64,000 nucleotides of DNA from Oegoconia quadripuncta (taxonomy: Eukaryota > Arthropoda > Insecta > Lepidoptera > Autostichidae). The notes below the pieces were generated by a model. The model ran no database searches, was not told where the DNA came from, and worked only from the letters and a program-made list of their open reading frames with translations. Positions within the stretch are counted from its first letter, which is position 1. Each line of letters starts with the position of its first letter. Positions 11,281 to 21,462 of the stretch are shown in pieces. The DNA is taken from NCBI GenBank assembly GCA_949316235.1, contig OX438745.1, positions 4,841,001 to 4,905,000 of the forward strand, written 5' to 3'. A program made the position numbers and the translations under genes.

Positions 11281-11549
11281 GACGACCTGTTTGGTGTAGT
11301 GGTTAGAAACTCTGCTGTTATACCAAAAGGTCGCGGGTTCAAATCCCGCTAGGGGCATATGTTTGTATGATGAATACAGACATGTGTTCCCGAGTTATGG
11401 ATGTTTTTCATTTATATATGTATTTATTTACAAAAAAAATGTATTTGTTAGTTTATAAACCATCTGGTATACATAATACAAGCCTAGTTGCTTAGTGTGG
11501 AACTAGATGTCGCTGTGTGTATGTGCAAAGATATTTATTATTATTATTA
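11281..11549 (+). mobile_element. SINE-B1 copy, full length
   Basis: tRNA-like head with TGTTTGGTGTAGTGGTTA (A box) and GGGTTCAAATCCCGC (B box), a body with CCCGAGTTATGGATG and AACTAGATG, and a TTA-repeat tail. It has no intact clover-leaf anticodon arm, so it is a SINE rather than a tRNA gene. Confidence 0.9.
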
Positions 11550-12187
11550 TCCTACTTAATTAAATGTTTAGTGCTTATTATCTATCCTGTTATTTTTTTA
11601 AAGCTGCCTAAAAATATCTCCTTGAAATCGAAACTCCATTATTCTTTACAATGTTTTTCATTCTAATTATGACTTAAGATTTTGACTGTAAATATTTTGC
11701 TACACATATAGAGCTTCTGTCTACTGTGGTGGTCAGTGTTGCAATCACATTACTAAACTATCGATAGTCGAATTTGAAAACAAGTGGTAATATCGACAAG
11801 CCAATAATGATGGCAACTCACAGCATGACGAAACTGACCTATAAAACTCATCTCAAACGTGCAATACTTGATAGCAAAAAATTGGCATACCTGATAGATA
11901 CATCACACCCTTTTGAAAAGTACCCACCTATCTAATGTATTACATTTTAGAATATCCATTATTTATCAATCTATGCACCTGTTTTACAATGTTTACGATA
12001 TATTTATTTACATCTATAATAATATATAATAATATATACTTAAATATGATTTATTGTTTATAATAACTTGTATAATATCAATATAATCATGTGTATTTCA
12101 CATCCATTTGCGTTCTCAAACCGCTCACTAGTTCCAAACTGGTCCCAACAGAATACCAGCGCTCCATCCGTCCGCGGGCGGAGCACC
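11550..12187. other. No recognised gene
   Basis: AT-rich; 12110-12180 probably belongs to the repeat that follows (CGCTCCATCCGTCCGCGGGC). Confidence 0.45.
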
Positions 12188-12350
12188 ATGCTGAGTTGGA
12201 ACCATTTTGTCCCTACAGCACTTAATAACTGACATTTTAGAATTTTTATTCCTGTAATACTACTATACTGTTCTGTATTACCAATTGTTATAATTGTGCA
12301 ATGTGCTTAGAGGTAAATAAACAAATTATCTATCTATCTATCTATCATGA
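12188..12350 (+). repeat. Interspersed repeat with (TATC)n tail
   Basis: Uninterrupted copy of the family at 1868-2240: ATGCTGAGTTGG, TCTGTATTACC, GTGCAATGTGCTTAGAGG, then TATC units at 12328-12345. Confidence 0.7.
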
Positions 12351-12610
12351 CCGTCCTCGGCAATCTCGCCACGAAAGTTCCGTTAAAAACCTATTCTTAA
12401 ATTTCAGAATAGGAGGTGAAAAAGGACGAATATGGGACATCTTCCTCTTTTATTAGTTGCTGAAGCGGATTAGAGGTCTGTTGCAGCAATAATAGTTACC
12501 ATCGAGAGTCTGGTTTTATCGGTGACAAAAGGTTAAAAATAGAACTCGAACCGGACATTGCAGATAGACAACAACTAGCACATGAAACGAACTTACTTGA
12601 AATCTGTAAA

Positions 12611-12797
12611 TTTTTTTTATGCACGATAGATTCGATCTTGACCTCAATCACACCTGATGGTACGTGAAGATGAGGTCGAAGGTGGAAGCGTACTGACCCG
12701 GAAACCCCAACACATTTGGGGGACTGGCTATCTTATCTCTGACAACCGGAACACAACAATGCTATTAATATTGCTGCTTGGCGGCAGATTGAGATAA
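12611..12797 (-). mobile_element. SINE-A, 3' part
   Basis: Poly-T at the left is the tail; body blocks ATCACACCTGATG, GTACTGACCCGGAAACC and GGCGGCAGATT are in reverse order. Head missing. Confidence 0.85.
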
Positions 12798-13218
12798 TAA
12801 TAATAGATAATTCTATGGTAAAGCGAAGGAAATTCTTTCGCGAGTGGTATACACCTATCCATACAAGAAGTCGAACCCTGGGGTAACTAAACTCTCACTA
12901 GAGAATGTTAAACTCTTCACCCTGGGGTCGTTAAACTTTAAACCATCGATTTGCATGCTACAGATATGGTCGCGCGAACAAATCTTTTTCGCAGTTATCT
13001 TAGTAGTTTAACGAGTAATTGGTGCAGTTTTTTCACCTCACAACTCAGAATTTGATGCAGTGACTGTTCGTGAACGAAATAGACGTATGGCTAAGCTTCT
13101 TATAAGCTCATTGAGTGCTAAATTTGGCACCATTTTGAATGTATCAACGACCAAATGCATCAATATATGACACAAAAGGTTTACAAAAACAGTAGATTGA
13201 CCTAATCTATCGATCTAA
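12798..13218. other. No recognised gene
   Basis: No motif or named repeat was recognised. Confidence 0.45.
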
Positions 13219-13458
13219 TCTAACTAATATTATAATTGCGAAACGTTTGGATGTTTGTTTATTTTATTGTTGCTCAATCAATCAATCAATGCTCGAAGCC
13301 GATTTGGATAAAAATTGGTATATAGCTAGAACATATCCCAGATTAAAACATAGAGTGTTTTTATCCCGATAAAGTGAGTAGTTCCCGTGAGATAAACAAA
13401 TTAAACATATCCGCGACAAAGTTATTCCAGGCAGGCGAAGCCGCGGGTAAAAAGCTAG
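13219..13458 (+). mobile_element. Non-autonomous Helitron-like element
   Basis: Starts TCTAACTAATATTATA and ends in a hairpin-prone GGCGAAGCCGCGGG followed by CTAG, with A before and T after. This fits Helitron ends (5' TC, 3' CTRR, insertion between A and T, no duplication). No Rep/helicase frame. Related copies lie at 19276-19522, 60344-60679, 6543-6650 and 57059-57180. Confidence 0.6.
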
Positions 13459-13466
13459 TAGTAATA

Positions 13467-13803
13467 ACCGCCTCCGTGGCTCAATGGAAACAACATTGGG
13501 TTTACGATTCGGAGGTCGCGGGTTCGATCCCCAGCGGGGTACATGTTTAAGTTGGTTGGTGGCAGGGCATTTTAAATGTCCGCCTGGCTAGCTACCACCA
13601 ACTTACCCAAATCTGCCGCCAAGCAGCAATGTTAATAGCATTGTTGTGTTCCGGTTGTCAGAGATAAGATAGCCAGTCCCCCTAATGTGTCGGGGTTTCC
13701 GGGTGAGTACGCTTCCACCTTCGACCTCATCTTCACTTAACATCAGGTGTGATTGAGGTCAACTACCAACCCGTTGATCATAAAAAAAAATAAAAAAAAT
13801 AAT
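13467..13803 (+). mobile_element. SINE-A, full length
   Basis: Good reference copy: head CCGCCTCCGTGGCTCAATGG, B box GGGTTCGATCCCC, body, and poly-A after CCGTTGATCAT. It lies 8 bases after the Helitron-like end at 13458. Confidence 0.92.
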
Positions 13804-13856
13804 AATCTATGCCATCAATACTAAATACCTATATTTAAATAGTATAGCATTGTCGA

Positions 13857-13898
13857 AATATATCGAGGCGGTAATGTCGATTATCGCCTCGATATATT
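13857..13898. repeat. Hairpin, 14-bp perfect arms
   Basis: AATATATCGAGGCG (13857-13870) pairs exactly with 13885-13898 across a 14-base loop. Confidence 0.7.
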
Positions 13899-14484
13899 CA
13901 CTTTTTCGTCTATCGATATTTCCAGTATGCACCACTACACTAGTTAGCTTAAATCAATGTTAATCTGGTTTACGATGTCTCTCGCCTAAGTGCTAATGCT
14001 AACTTCACATGTCTGTTGAGTCAACAGTGTTGACATTTTGTCTCTGTACAAATTGTGACAATAACATTGACCTTTATAACATAAGACAATACTTAGTTTA
14101 GGTAATTTGGAAACAATGTTACGCAATGTAGACACAGTCTATCGCAAGCGTACATAAAGTGAAGTAAAATAAAAAAAAAACTTTATTTTGTAGGTACAGT
14201 CAGAAGCAGTTAAACCTTTACAATCTCTCATAATTCAAATCAAGTTTTCTCAGGAATCCATGAAAGTTTTTCGATATTTTTTTATTTAGTTACAGTAACT
14301 ACTTATGGAAACCATTTCGTAGGAGTGTTTTTAATCCCCATTTTTTGTATAATAAAAAAAAGTTATAATTTTAAACTACAAACCAGACACTAGTCAGTGG
14401 AAGATGTCGTTCGTCAGCTTCCGATCCCAAGACACTGTCGTATACACACCCACGCAAACACTTACACACAAACAAACACACACA

Positions 14485-14487
<3 letters not shown>
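13899..14487. other. No recognised gene
   Basis: 14167-14200 (ACTTTATTTTGTAGGTAC) resembles the tail end of the LINE family at 3670-4110; nothing else is assignable. Confidence 0.45.
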
Positions 14488-14574
<87 letters not shown>

Positions 14575-14600
14575 CGCACGCACACACGCACACACACACT
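14488..14600. repeat. (CA)n microsatellite
   Basis: About 50 CA units with a few CG interruptions at the right. The H/T- or C/V-rich frames over it are artefacts of the repeat. Confidence 0.97.
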
Positions 14601-14924
14601 ATAAAGATTTAGTTGCATTTCTATCTTTATTTTCTTTGTCTTAGAAGCATTCATCTTTAGTTATTCTGTATACTGTACACCGTGGAAGAGCGGAGACCCC
14701 TGGCACAGGTATTCAATTATTTAATAGGGGCTCCATCATCAAATTATTGTATGTAGCATTAAGTTTTTTTAAAACAATGAATTGAAATTGAAAAATTGAA
14801 AATTGAAATTGAACTACTGAGTTCAACAATAAGCACAAAGTCTTATCGAAAAATATTCATGATTTGCTTAGAAAACCTCGTTTGTATTATGAGGGAATGT
14901 AAAGGTGAATCTATTTCCGACTGT

Positions 14925-15170
14925 ACACAACACTTAAAATAGTCAATTTATATATTTTTTAAGCTACTGCTTGCTCAAAAGGTAACTTCCCCTGAGAAGA
15001 ACAAGCAAGAAACTCGAAGGGTTGCTGTTCTAAAACGGTTTTTATATTACAAAAGGTATAATTTATTCATTATTAGATTGCGAAATAGCCTGTCATGCGA
15101 ACGAGCTGGTTATGTCCATGGAAGATATGCTTTAATAAATATCTATTTCATAGTATCTTTAAAGTTTCTA
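14925..15170 (-). pseudogene. LINE 3' UTR and C-terminal end, 'KAYYKISDYL' family
   Basis: Matches 3740-4040 block by block (AGCTACTGCTTG, AGAACAAGCAAGAAACTCG, GCGAAATAGCCTG, CATGCGAACGA). Coding remains are minimal. Confidence 0.65.
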
Positions 15171-15173
15171 TGA

Positions 15174-15421
15174 CGACCGATTGGTGTAGTGGATAGTGAC
15201 CCTGTCAGCGAAACCAACGGTTGCGGGTTCGAATCCCGCGACGGGTAAATGTTTGTGTGATGAATATGAACATTTACTCCCGAGTCTTGGATGTTTATAT
15301 AAATATTTATGTATGTTTATCCGTTATCTAGTATCCATAGCACAAGCTTTGCTTAGTTTGGGACTAGATGATTGGTGTAAGTGTCCGAAATATTTATTTA
15401 TTTATTATTTATTTATTTATT
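15174..15421 (+). mobile_element. SINE-B2, full length
   Basis: Head GATTGGTGTAGTGGATAGTG and B box GGGTTCGAATCCCGC; body CCCGAGTCTTGGATG and GTTTGGGACTAGATGATTGG; tail TATT repeats. It is related to SINE-B1 but forms a separate subfamily with a different head and 3' body. Confidence 0.9.
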
Positions 15422-15422
15422 G

Positions 15423-15694
15423 CTGACCATTCGATCACTGCTAAATTTCAGAGACTCGAACACCGTCGCAAGGTCGCCTGTCTCTCAGTCTTTTACAGGA
15501 TGCACTTCGGTGAGTGTGCGTTGGAATTACACAATCTTATTCCACCATCGCCATTTCATCTTCGGACTACTAGGCGTGGTGAGGGATTCCATCCGTATGT
15601 AGTTAACATACCGAACATTCGCACTAAGCGGTTCGACTCTTCATTCATAATGCGAACAGCCAAGGCATGGAACTCCCTTCCGGCTTCAGTATAA
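15423..15694 (+). pseudogene. Jockey/CR1-like LINE RT C-terminus
   Basis: About 90 codons in one frame: ITAKFQRLEHRRKVACLS, VFYRMHFGECALELHNLIPP, then a region ending FIMRTAKAWNSLPASV and a stop. This is the recurrent C-terminal end of an insect non-LTR reverse transcriptase after the catalytic core, and there is no catalytic motif here. The SINE-B2 tail directly precedes it. A minus-strand relative is at 46310-46440. Confidence 0.75.
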
Positions 15695-15705
15695 AAAAAA
15701 AATGG

Positions 15706-15950
15706 AAGGAAGATTTTGTATATCATCGGAAACCATATTGAAAAAACGTACGTTTGAATGAATTTGACTTTTCGTCGTCTGCCTTTTATAAATACAAGTC
15801 ATCATATAGTATTTTCACTCAATGAAAGTCAATATGTTATTTTTTTTTAAACTACATCCCTTCACTAGTTGCAATGGTTAGGGAGAAGAAGCAACAAGAA
15901 ACTCCATAACAACATATCTTTTAAATAGGTGGCCATCTTTACAATTATAA
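15706..15950 (-). repeat. LINE 3' fragments
   Basis: 15706-15760 matches the GGAACCTTATTGAAAACG region of the 3670-4110 LINE, and 15830-15950 resembles its AGAAGAACAAGCAAGAAACTC 3' UTR, more diverged. Confidence 0.45.
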
Positions 15951-15964
15951 TTTATATTACAAAA

Positions 15965-16090
15965 CATATTTAGTACTCGGTTTGGTCGCTGGCATGGCAT
16001 ATTAAATGTCCGCCTGGCTAACAATATACCACCATCTTATCTAAATCTGCCGCCGCCGCCGCCGGGGTTTCCGGGTCAGTACGCTACCAC
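15965..16090 (+). mobile_element. SINE-A, left part of a split copy
   Basis: Body TTTAGTACTCGGTTTGG to GGGTCAGTACGCTACCAC with an internal deletion at a CCG run. The copy resumes at 16512 after an insertion; ACCAC is present on both sides. Confidence 0.75.
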
Positions 16091-16511
16091 TGAAGCACTC
16101 CTCCCAGGCTGATGTTGTAGAGGATGTCCAGGAGTAGGCTACAGTATGATGAAAATGAGGATGAGTCGGCGGAAAATTTGGAAAACGTTGTCAAGGACAA
16201 CTTTTATTTTAAAGGTATCAATCACGTACACAAATAACTTGATGAAATACTTTATACTGTATATACGTTTATACGTAATATATATTTATACTCTTATACT
16301 GAATAAAATAGAATAGGAACAAAAATAACAGAAAAGTACACGTCCAATCTTTTCAAGGGCAAATTACGAACTGACTAAACAAAAAGCTACACTGAAAGAA
16401 AGACAGAGAGAGAGAAAAGGAGAGTTCAAATTTTGAAATTTAACCGTAAAAGAAACAAACAAGGAGAATACTGCAAAAAGAGAACCAACGAGTCGCAAGG
16501 CGTCTCGTTAA
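16091..16511. mobile_element. 421-bp insertion in SINE-A, origin unknown
   Basis: Flanked by ACCAC at 16086-16090 and 16512-16516. No terminal inverted repeats and no poly-A at the right boundary are apparent. It contains the short coding-like ORF at 16124-16237. It could be a retroposed or captured host gene fragment. Confidence 0.55.
16124..16237 (+). other. Coding-like 37-codon ORF in the insertion
   Basis: ATG followed by an acidic stretch (QYDENEDESAENLENVV) and KDNFYFKG, then a stop. The base composition and acidic run look exon-like, and AAAG/GTATCA at 16214 could be a splice donor. I do not recognise the protein. Confidence 0.3.
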
Positions 16512-16588
16512 ACCACCTTCGCCCTCATCTTCACTGAACATCAGGTGTGATTGAGGTCGTGCTAACCCGTTGTGCTTAAAAAAAAGCA
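16512..16588 (+). mobile_element. SINE-A, right part of a split copy
   Basis: Continues from ACCACCTTCGCCCTCATC through ACATCAGGTGTGATTGAGG to the poly-A tail. Confidence 0.75.
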
Positions 16589-16793
16589 ATTAACATAAGC
16601 GTAGTTATCAGGACTTGGATTTCAGCTAACACCAAACCTCCTAATCGCCTAAATAATCATCCATCCTGTAATAACCCTTTTTATATAGAGTTTATTTAAA
16701 GTGCCGTTTAAATTTCTGCTCTGTACAATTTCAATTTCAATACCTGGTATTTTATTGTAAAAGCGTAAATGGATGTTTTAAACACCCGCTCAC

Positions 16794-16953
16794 CTGAGGC
16801 ATATACCCAATTCTGGGGCCTGGCACCCCGCTGCCCGGACCGCCCGGCGTTCCTCCAAGAACCCATATTTCACCGGAGTTCAGTCTACGCCTCCCCACTA
16901 TGCAGGAGAGAAGAGTCGTCTTCCCACACCCTGAAGCACCGAGAAGACCATAT
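16794..16953 (-). CDS. ABC transporter (ABCH/ABCG23-like), exon 2
   Basis: This 160-bp exon codes for the start of a nucleotide-binding domain. It reads YGLLGASGCGKTTLLSCIVG (Walker A, GASGCGKTT), then a GEIWVLGG strand and a glycine-rich loop, and finishes GYMPQ, the Q-loop. The acceptor is TTGTTCCAG at 16954 and the donor is GTGAGC from 16793. It joins exon 1 (18713-18970) in phase: exon 1 ends with two bases of a codon and exon 2 supplies the third, giving ...KGA-I-YGLLG, the usual family sequence. The signature motif (LSGGQ), Walker B and membrane domain must lie on exons further left; I could not find them down to position 1, so the gene probably continues beyond the window or across long introns. 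Family: insect ABCH half-transporters, annotated as 'ABC transporter G family member 23/20'; Drosophila snustorr belongs here and serves in cuticle lipid barrier formation. Confidence 0.85.
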
Positions 16954-17121
16954 CTGGAACAATTATTTTTATATGTCACCATCAAAAGTATAGGAATCTG
17001 ATTAGAACAAATATATTTTTCACTACACCTGATGTTAAGTTAAGATGAGGCAGATAAGAGAAATCATAGAATCGGTCACCCAGATTCCTGAATTTATTCT
17101 AGCTATCTTATCTTATCTTAT

Positions 17122-17268
17122 AGACGCAAACGTGGCAGACCGCGAAAACGGTGGAGAGACGAGCTTGACAGTTTTAATAAGGGATGGTTTGTGCTCGCCA
17201 AGAACAAAAACGACTGGAATCAGATGAGGGAGGCCTTTGCCCAGCAGTGGGACACTATGTGCTCTTAA
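17122..17268 (+). pseudogene. RTE-like LINE C-terminus
   Basis: Forty-eight codons then TAA: RRKRGRPRKRWRDELDSFNK, WFVLAKNKNDWNQMREAFAQ, QWDTMCS. The GRPRKRW...W..A.....W...EAF.QQW order is the typical end of insect RTE-type reverse transcriptases. No start codon; 5' truncated. TCTTATCTTATCTTAT just upstream may be part of the integration site. It lies in the ABC intron, opposite strand. Confidence 0.8.
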
Positions 17269-17539
17269 TAAATTAATAATCTTATCTAAAATTATAAAAT
17301 GTAATTAATGTTACAACTTGACGGAAGACATAGATAAAATGTTTTTTAAATGTCCTACCACCAACCAAGCCGTATACTAAACAATTGTATTTCACTGGAA
17401 ATCAAACCAATGCCAATTTCTTGTAAATTATATTCTTTATAAAAGTTAACAAGAGTACAGACAATATATCTGTACGAAATCCATTACTACCTTGTGATTT
17501 TATTAATGTTTGGACCAATTAAATGTCTAAAATGATTCA

Positions 17540-17612
17540 TTATCATCAAACAACATTAACAAAAAAAGGTTATTACAAAATTAGTGACTACCTGAATGAC
17601 AAAAACGATTGA
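17540..17612 (+). pseudogene. LINE C-terminal fragment, 'KGYYKISDYL' family
   Basis: Reads QTTLTKKGYYKISDYLNDKN then a stop, nearly the same as the end of the 21641-22093 frame. Only about 24 codons survive. Confidence 0.65.
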
Positions 17613-17619
17613 TATACTT

Positions 17620-17800
17620 CGACCAGCATAAAAAAAAAAGAAAAATGATTCTGTGGGTTTCTTGCGCCGCTTCTTTTCCCACAGATGATTTCCCTTTCCG
17701 AAGCGGTGGTAGCTTGGACATACTGACTGACCGAAAAATGCTTAAGCCCTGTTTTTATTTGCAATAGATTTAAATTGACATTCAACAAATGATCTCATGT
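17620..17800 (-). repeat. LINE 3' UTR-like repeat
   Basis: The minus strand carries TTCGGAAAGGGAAATCATCT and AAAAGAAGCGGCGCAAGAAA; a plus-strand relative is at 42380-42575. The poly-A-like run is at 17630. Confidence 0.55.
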
Positions 17801-18194
17801 ATCTTACGTTGAAATAATTGCTTCAAGTTTGAAGTTCATTATAAAACTACTAAGTACTCATGGAACAATATTCAAATCTTTGCTCGCCGAATGCAGGACT
17901 AGAATAGCTTATTCTAAATTTGAATTGAAAAGCCGCGAAGAATTATAGCTGGTTTCTGCCTTCACTTGTACACCATCAATGACTTTTTCCGTACAATATT
18001 CTGCCGTAATCCAGAATTCACAAATTTCAAGAAATAAAAACAAAAATGTAACATCACTCGTTGAGTTTCCTCCAAAAAGCCATGACCGTAAAGAATAAAA
18101 ATGGATTGGACATGGACAAGCAAAGATTTTTGACCCTATGCAGAAGAGTGTTTTGTTTTGCTATTTCTTATGTATAAGTGTACCTATACCTGAA

Positions 18195-18582
18195 TTAGGT
18201 CCTTACCTAAAAAAATGAAGAATTTCATTAAGAAACAAACATTTTTAATTTTTTTTTTTGGGAACGGCAAATCCAAATTTAACTAAACTTTGTGTGTATT
18301 ATCGGATAACATTAAGTTAAGTATAGGTAGCGTTAATTTTTAAAAGTAACCGCTTTATAACAGTTTCAGCGAATCTAAGAAATGATTATGGGAAACACAT
18401 GAAAAGAGCTCGGTTCAAATTTTTTTATTATGTGATTTAGCCTAGAAATTAAAAAATATTTCATTTGAAATAATATTCAATTTTCCAAATTAAAAACAAA
18501 TTTGGATATAGATTTGAAAATCGCAGGATACATATGATTAACGAAGAAAAAAACTCCAATTTCATAAGTAAAGACCCAATAT
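18195..18582. mobile_element. MITE 'GGTC', copy 1
   Basis: About 390 bp. The ends are inverted copies of the type GGTCCTTACCTATGAAATT (degraded on the left here). The core (GGGAACGGCAAATCC, AAGTAACCGCTTTATAA) is shared with 52671-53066 and 57782-58211. No transposase. It lies in the ABC intron. Confidence 0.8.
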
Positions 18583-18712
18583 TTCGCACGCGGAAAGCTA
18601 ACTAGCTTATTATATACTTAACTAGGTATGTAATAAAACCATCAACAATTTGATCTTCTCAGGTACTCTATAGCTGTATGAGTCCGTCTCCCATTGGCCG
18701 ATTTTTACTTAC

Positions 18713-18970
18713 ATGGCACCCTTAGGAACTGTCATATTCAGCCCATCCAAAATGACATTTGGATTTTTCGCGGGCCCGTACCGTTTGTGTGCTCTCCGCA
18801 CACATACTGCCTGCTGTCTCCTTGTTTGTACTGTCGACTTCTGTGTTTTGAACTGTCTTTTCCTTCTGGACTCTAACTCTTCAACTATTGTGTTGATTCT
18901 AATTGATTGCTCCGGACGCACATCCTCCATGGATATGTGAGCGCCTTCGTTGTCATACGCCGGCATTTTT
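18713..18970 (-). CDS. ABC transporter (ABCH/ABCG23-like), exon 1
   Basis: Coding runs from ATG at 18966 for 84 codons plus two bases to a GTAAGT donor at 18712. The product begins MPAYDNEGAHISMEDV, has a basic stretch ELESRRKRQFK, and then enters the first strand of the nucleotide-binding domain (AVCVRRAHKRYGPAKNPNVI, LDGLNMTVPKGA). The A-loop region and 'LDGLNMTV' strand are as in insect ABCH proteins. Four bases upstream of the ATG is a good acceptor (TTCTTTTTCTTGTTCTAG), so exon 1 is not the transcription start: a 5' UTR exon should lie to the right. The start was chosen because it is the first ATG after this acceptor and the frame further upstream is low-complexity. Expected full length is about 700-800 residues, of which 137 are covered in this window. 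Confidence 0.75.
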
Positions 18971-19275
18971 CTAGAACAAGAAAAAGAAATGCTTAAGGAA
19001 AATGTGCGCGTACCCAATGAAAATAAGAATAAAAAGGTAAAAGGCCGTATAGTCAGCAAAACAGTGATCTACCACCACGATTGCAATTCATTTGCACGTC
19101 ATTAAACGTTACGGTCTACGTTCAATTGCAATTCTTTTCTTAAATCAAAATAGACTGTAATAATTTTTATTTTATCATGGTTTTTTAATTAAAATATTTT
19201 TTCGTTTTATTTTATTTATTCATACAGAATCAACAACAAAAAGGTAAATTTTTAATGTCTACTGGAACGTTATTA
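18971..19275. other. No recognised gene; possible ABC 5' UTR intron
   Basis: The minus strand starts with a pyrimidine-rich acceptor, consistent with an intron. Nothing else is visible. Confidence 0.5.
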
Positions 19276-19522
19276 TCTAACTAATATTATAAATGCTAAA
19301 GTTTGGATGTTTGTTTGTTACTCAATCACGCCGAAATGGATGAACGGATTTGGATGAAATTTGGTATATAGGTAGAATATACCCTGGATTAAGAAATAGG
19401 ATACTTTTCATACCGATAAAGTTATAAATATATAAAAATAAGTAGTTCCCTCGGTATAAAGAAATTAAACACATCCGAGATACAGCTGTTCCACGCAGGC
19501 GAAGCCAAAGGCGGAAATCTTG
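19276..19522 (+). mobile_element. Helitron-like element, degraded 3' end
   Basis: Starts TCTAACTAATATTATAAATG after an A; the body matches 13219-13458 (GGATTTGGATGAAATTTGG, ATCCGAGATACAG). The 3' end is changed to CTTG, and the GGCGAAGCC half of the hairpin is retained. Confidence 0.55.
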
Positions 19523-19561
19523 TATGACTATAAATTATTAAAAACTAAATATAATAAATAA

Positions 19562-19830
19562 TAAATAAATAAATACCTTTACACATACACACATCACCAT
19601 CTAGTTTCACACTAAGCAACTAGGCTTGTATTATAGACACCAGATGGTTGATAAACTACACAAATACTTTTTTTTTTGTAAATAAATACACATATAAATG
19701 AAAAACATCCATAACTCGGGAACACATGTCTGTATTCATCATACAAACATATGCCCCTAGCGGGATTCGAACCCGCGACCTTTTGGTATAGCAGCAGAAT
19801 TTCTAACCACTACACCAAACAGGTCGTCAC
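19562..19830 (-). mobile_element. SINE-B1, full length
   Basis: Reverse complement of the 11281-11549 copy: B box at 19762-19780 (GGGATTCGAACCCGC on plus), A box CTAACCACTACACCAAACA. Confidence 0.9.
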
Positions 19831-20159
19831 AAATATCTTCGATACGATTTAATCGATTCTCATCAAGAAAAAATCTAACAAATCGGTAGTTTGATTTAGA
19901 TATAGTATACGTATTTAGTAATAAAACATAGACTATTAGTTTAAAATTACCGATGTGAATTTCATTGCGTCGGAGAATATACTTAGAATCCCAGTACTTT
20001 TTTTCAAAAAAATCGATCAATAACTTCTACAGAATGGTTATAAATATTTCTATTTTATTACTGGTACTCTATCCTTCTTTAAATCAGGAACTTTAAGATT
20101 ATATTTTAAGACTTTGGACTATTAGTAACCATAATACAGGTTTTGCCTTTTGAGACCAC
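19831..20159. other. Weak repeat shared with 5 kb region
   Basis: 19905-20010 resembles 5090-5350. No coding signal. Confidence 0.4.
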
Positions 20160-20490
20160 TTTTTTTTTTATCCACAACGGGGTTAGCATTTGACCTAAAT
20201 CACACCTGATGTTAAATGAAGATGAGGCCGAAGGTGGTAGCGTACTGACCCGGAAACCCCATCTTATTTGGGGGACTGGCTATCTTATCTCTGACAACCG
20301 GAACACAACAATGCTATCAACATTGCTGTTTGGCGGCAGATTTAGATAGATGTTGGTAGCTAGCCAGGCGGACATTTAATATGCCCTACCGCCAACCAAA
20401 TCGAGTACTAAATATATACCCCGCTGGGGATCGAACCCGCGACCTTAAAGGTACACCCAATGTTGTTTACATTGAGCCACGGAGGCGGTT
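20160..20490 (-). mobile_element. SINE-A, full length
   Basis: Poly-T tail at 20160, full body, B box GGGGATCGAACCCGCG, and head CATTGAGCCACGGAGGCGG at the right. Confidence 0.92.
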
Positions 20491-20495
20491 GACAA

Positions 20496-20545
20496 GACTA
20501 GATAATTGGTTTAAGTGTCCAAATCATTTATTTGTTATTATTGTG
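20496..20545 (+). mobile_element. SINE-B2 tail fragment
   Basis: ACTAGATAATTGGTTTAAGT and a TTATT tail match the SINE-B2 3' end. The upstream part is absent, probably displaced by the SINE-A copy to its left. Confidence 0.6.
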
Positions 20546-21462
20546 ATCTCTTTCAGTATTAGAAACCAATTCGAACGGTCGACCTAGCTTTGCACTAGAG
20601 TAGCTAGGAAATTTTGTCAAAACTGATATACAATTTCTTTTGGCGACCGTACTTATTATGCGGCGGTTGCTTTTGCCTCTTGCAAAGGGCATGGAGCAAG
20701 AAAACAAAACGTCTTTTAGAAACGGGGGAGAAGTGCATTAATCGACGCAATCGCTAGCTCTTCTCAGTAGTGGTCGCGTTCCGAGCTAGTGGTAGTTTAA
20801 AAAACAAGTGACGTTCATAAGTGCATCTTGTATCGCCTACATGAATAAATTATTTTCATTTCATTTCATTCTGTATTTTCAATAAAATAAAATAAGATTT
20901 AAACCGACTACGGCAAAGTTGAAAGGAGGTTAATGTATTCAACGCATGTGTATATATGTTACTTGGACAAATGCTGTGTCATTAGATTCGTATAAGCCCC
21001 GGGAGTGTCATAGAGTAGAGTCATATATGACGTCATGATAAATCCAATATAGCGGACCCTAGCAACCTTTTTTTCACACTTCACAACAAATAATACCACC
21101 ACCCTTTGCCAGAATTGCCAGAAACTCGATTAAATAATGAAATTTCACAGTTCATACCATTAAATTTTAAATGTACGAAATGAAATTCAATCGAATTTCT
21201 GGCAATAATTGTTCATGTAAAAGAAATTTCTCGTACCTACATGATTTTAATTAGTGACGTACTGGCTATAGAAAAGTGAAAATTTTATTAAAATCGGTAA
21301 AGTACTGTTCGAGTTACTAACTAGTTTCTAAACCCAGACATGCATCAAGTTGTATAGATATTTAATTCCCGAGTCGATTTGTATGACGACCAGTGTATTA
21401 TATCAATTTGTCAAGAAGATTATGAATAAATCAATTTGATGAAAAACTAACACATTGAAACG
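20546..21462. other. No recognised gene
   Basis: AT-rich, with a repeated TTTCATTTCATT near 20858. No motif was recognised on either strand. Confidence 0.5.

Larger units (their letters stand above)
16954..18712 (-). other. Intron of the ABC transporter gene
   Basis: Donor GTAAGT at 18712-18707 and acceptor ...TTGTTCCAG ending at 16954. The 1.76-kb intron contains an RTE relic, a LINE relic and a MITE, listed separately. Confidence 0.75.

Noticed and set aside
11281..11355. tRNA gene from good A and B boxes (also at 15180, 19760, 33840, 48045, 62735)
   Set aside because: The heads are followed by a shared SINE body and simple-repeat tail, and the acceptor stem does not close; they are SINE-B promoters.
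14371..14654. Four long His/Thr- or Cys/Val-rich frames on both strands
   Set aside because: They are translations of the CA microsatellite and have no start context or flanking coding signal.
18713..18940. Plus-strand frame over the ABC exon
   Set aside because: The minus strand has splice sites and a matching Walker A exon downstream; the plus frame has no motif.
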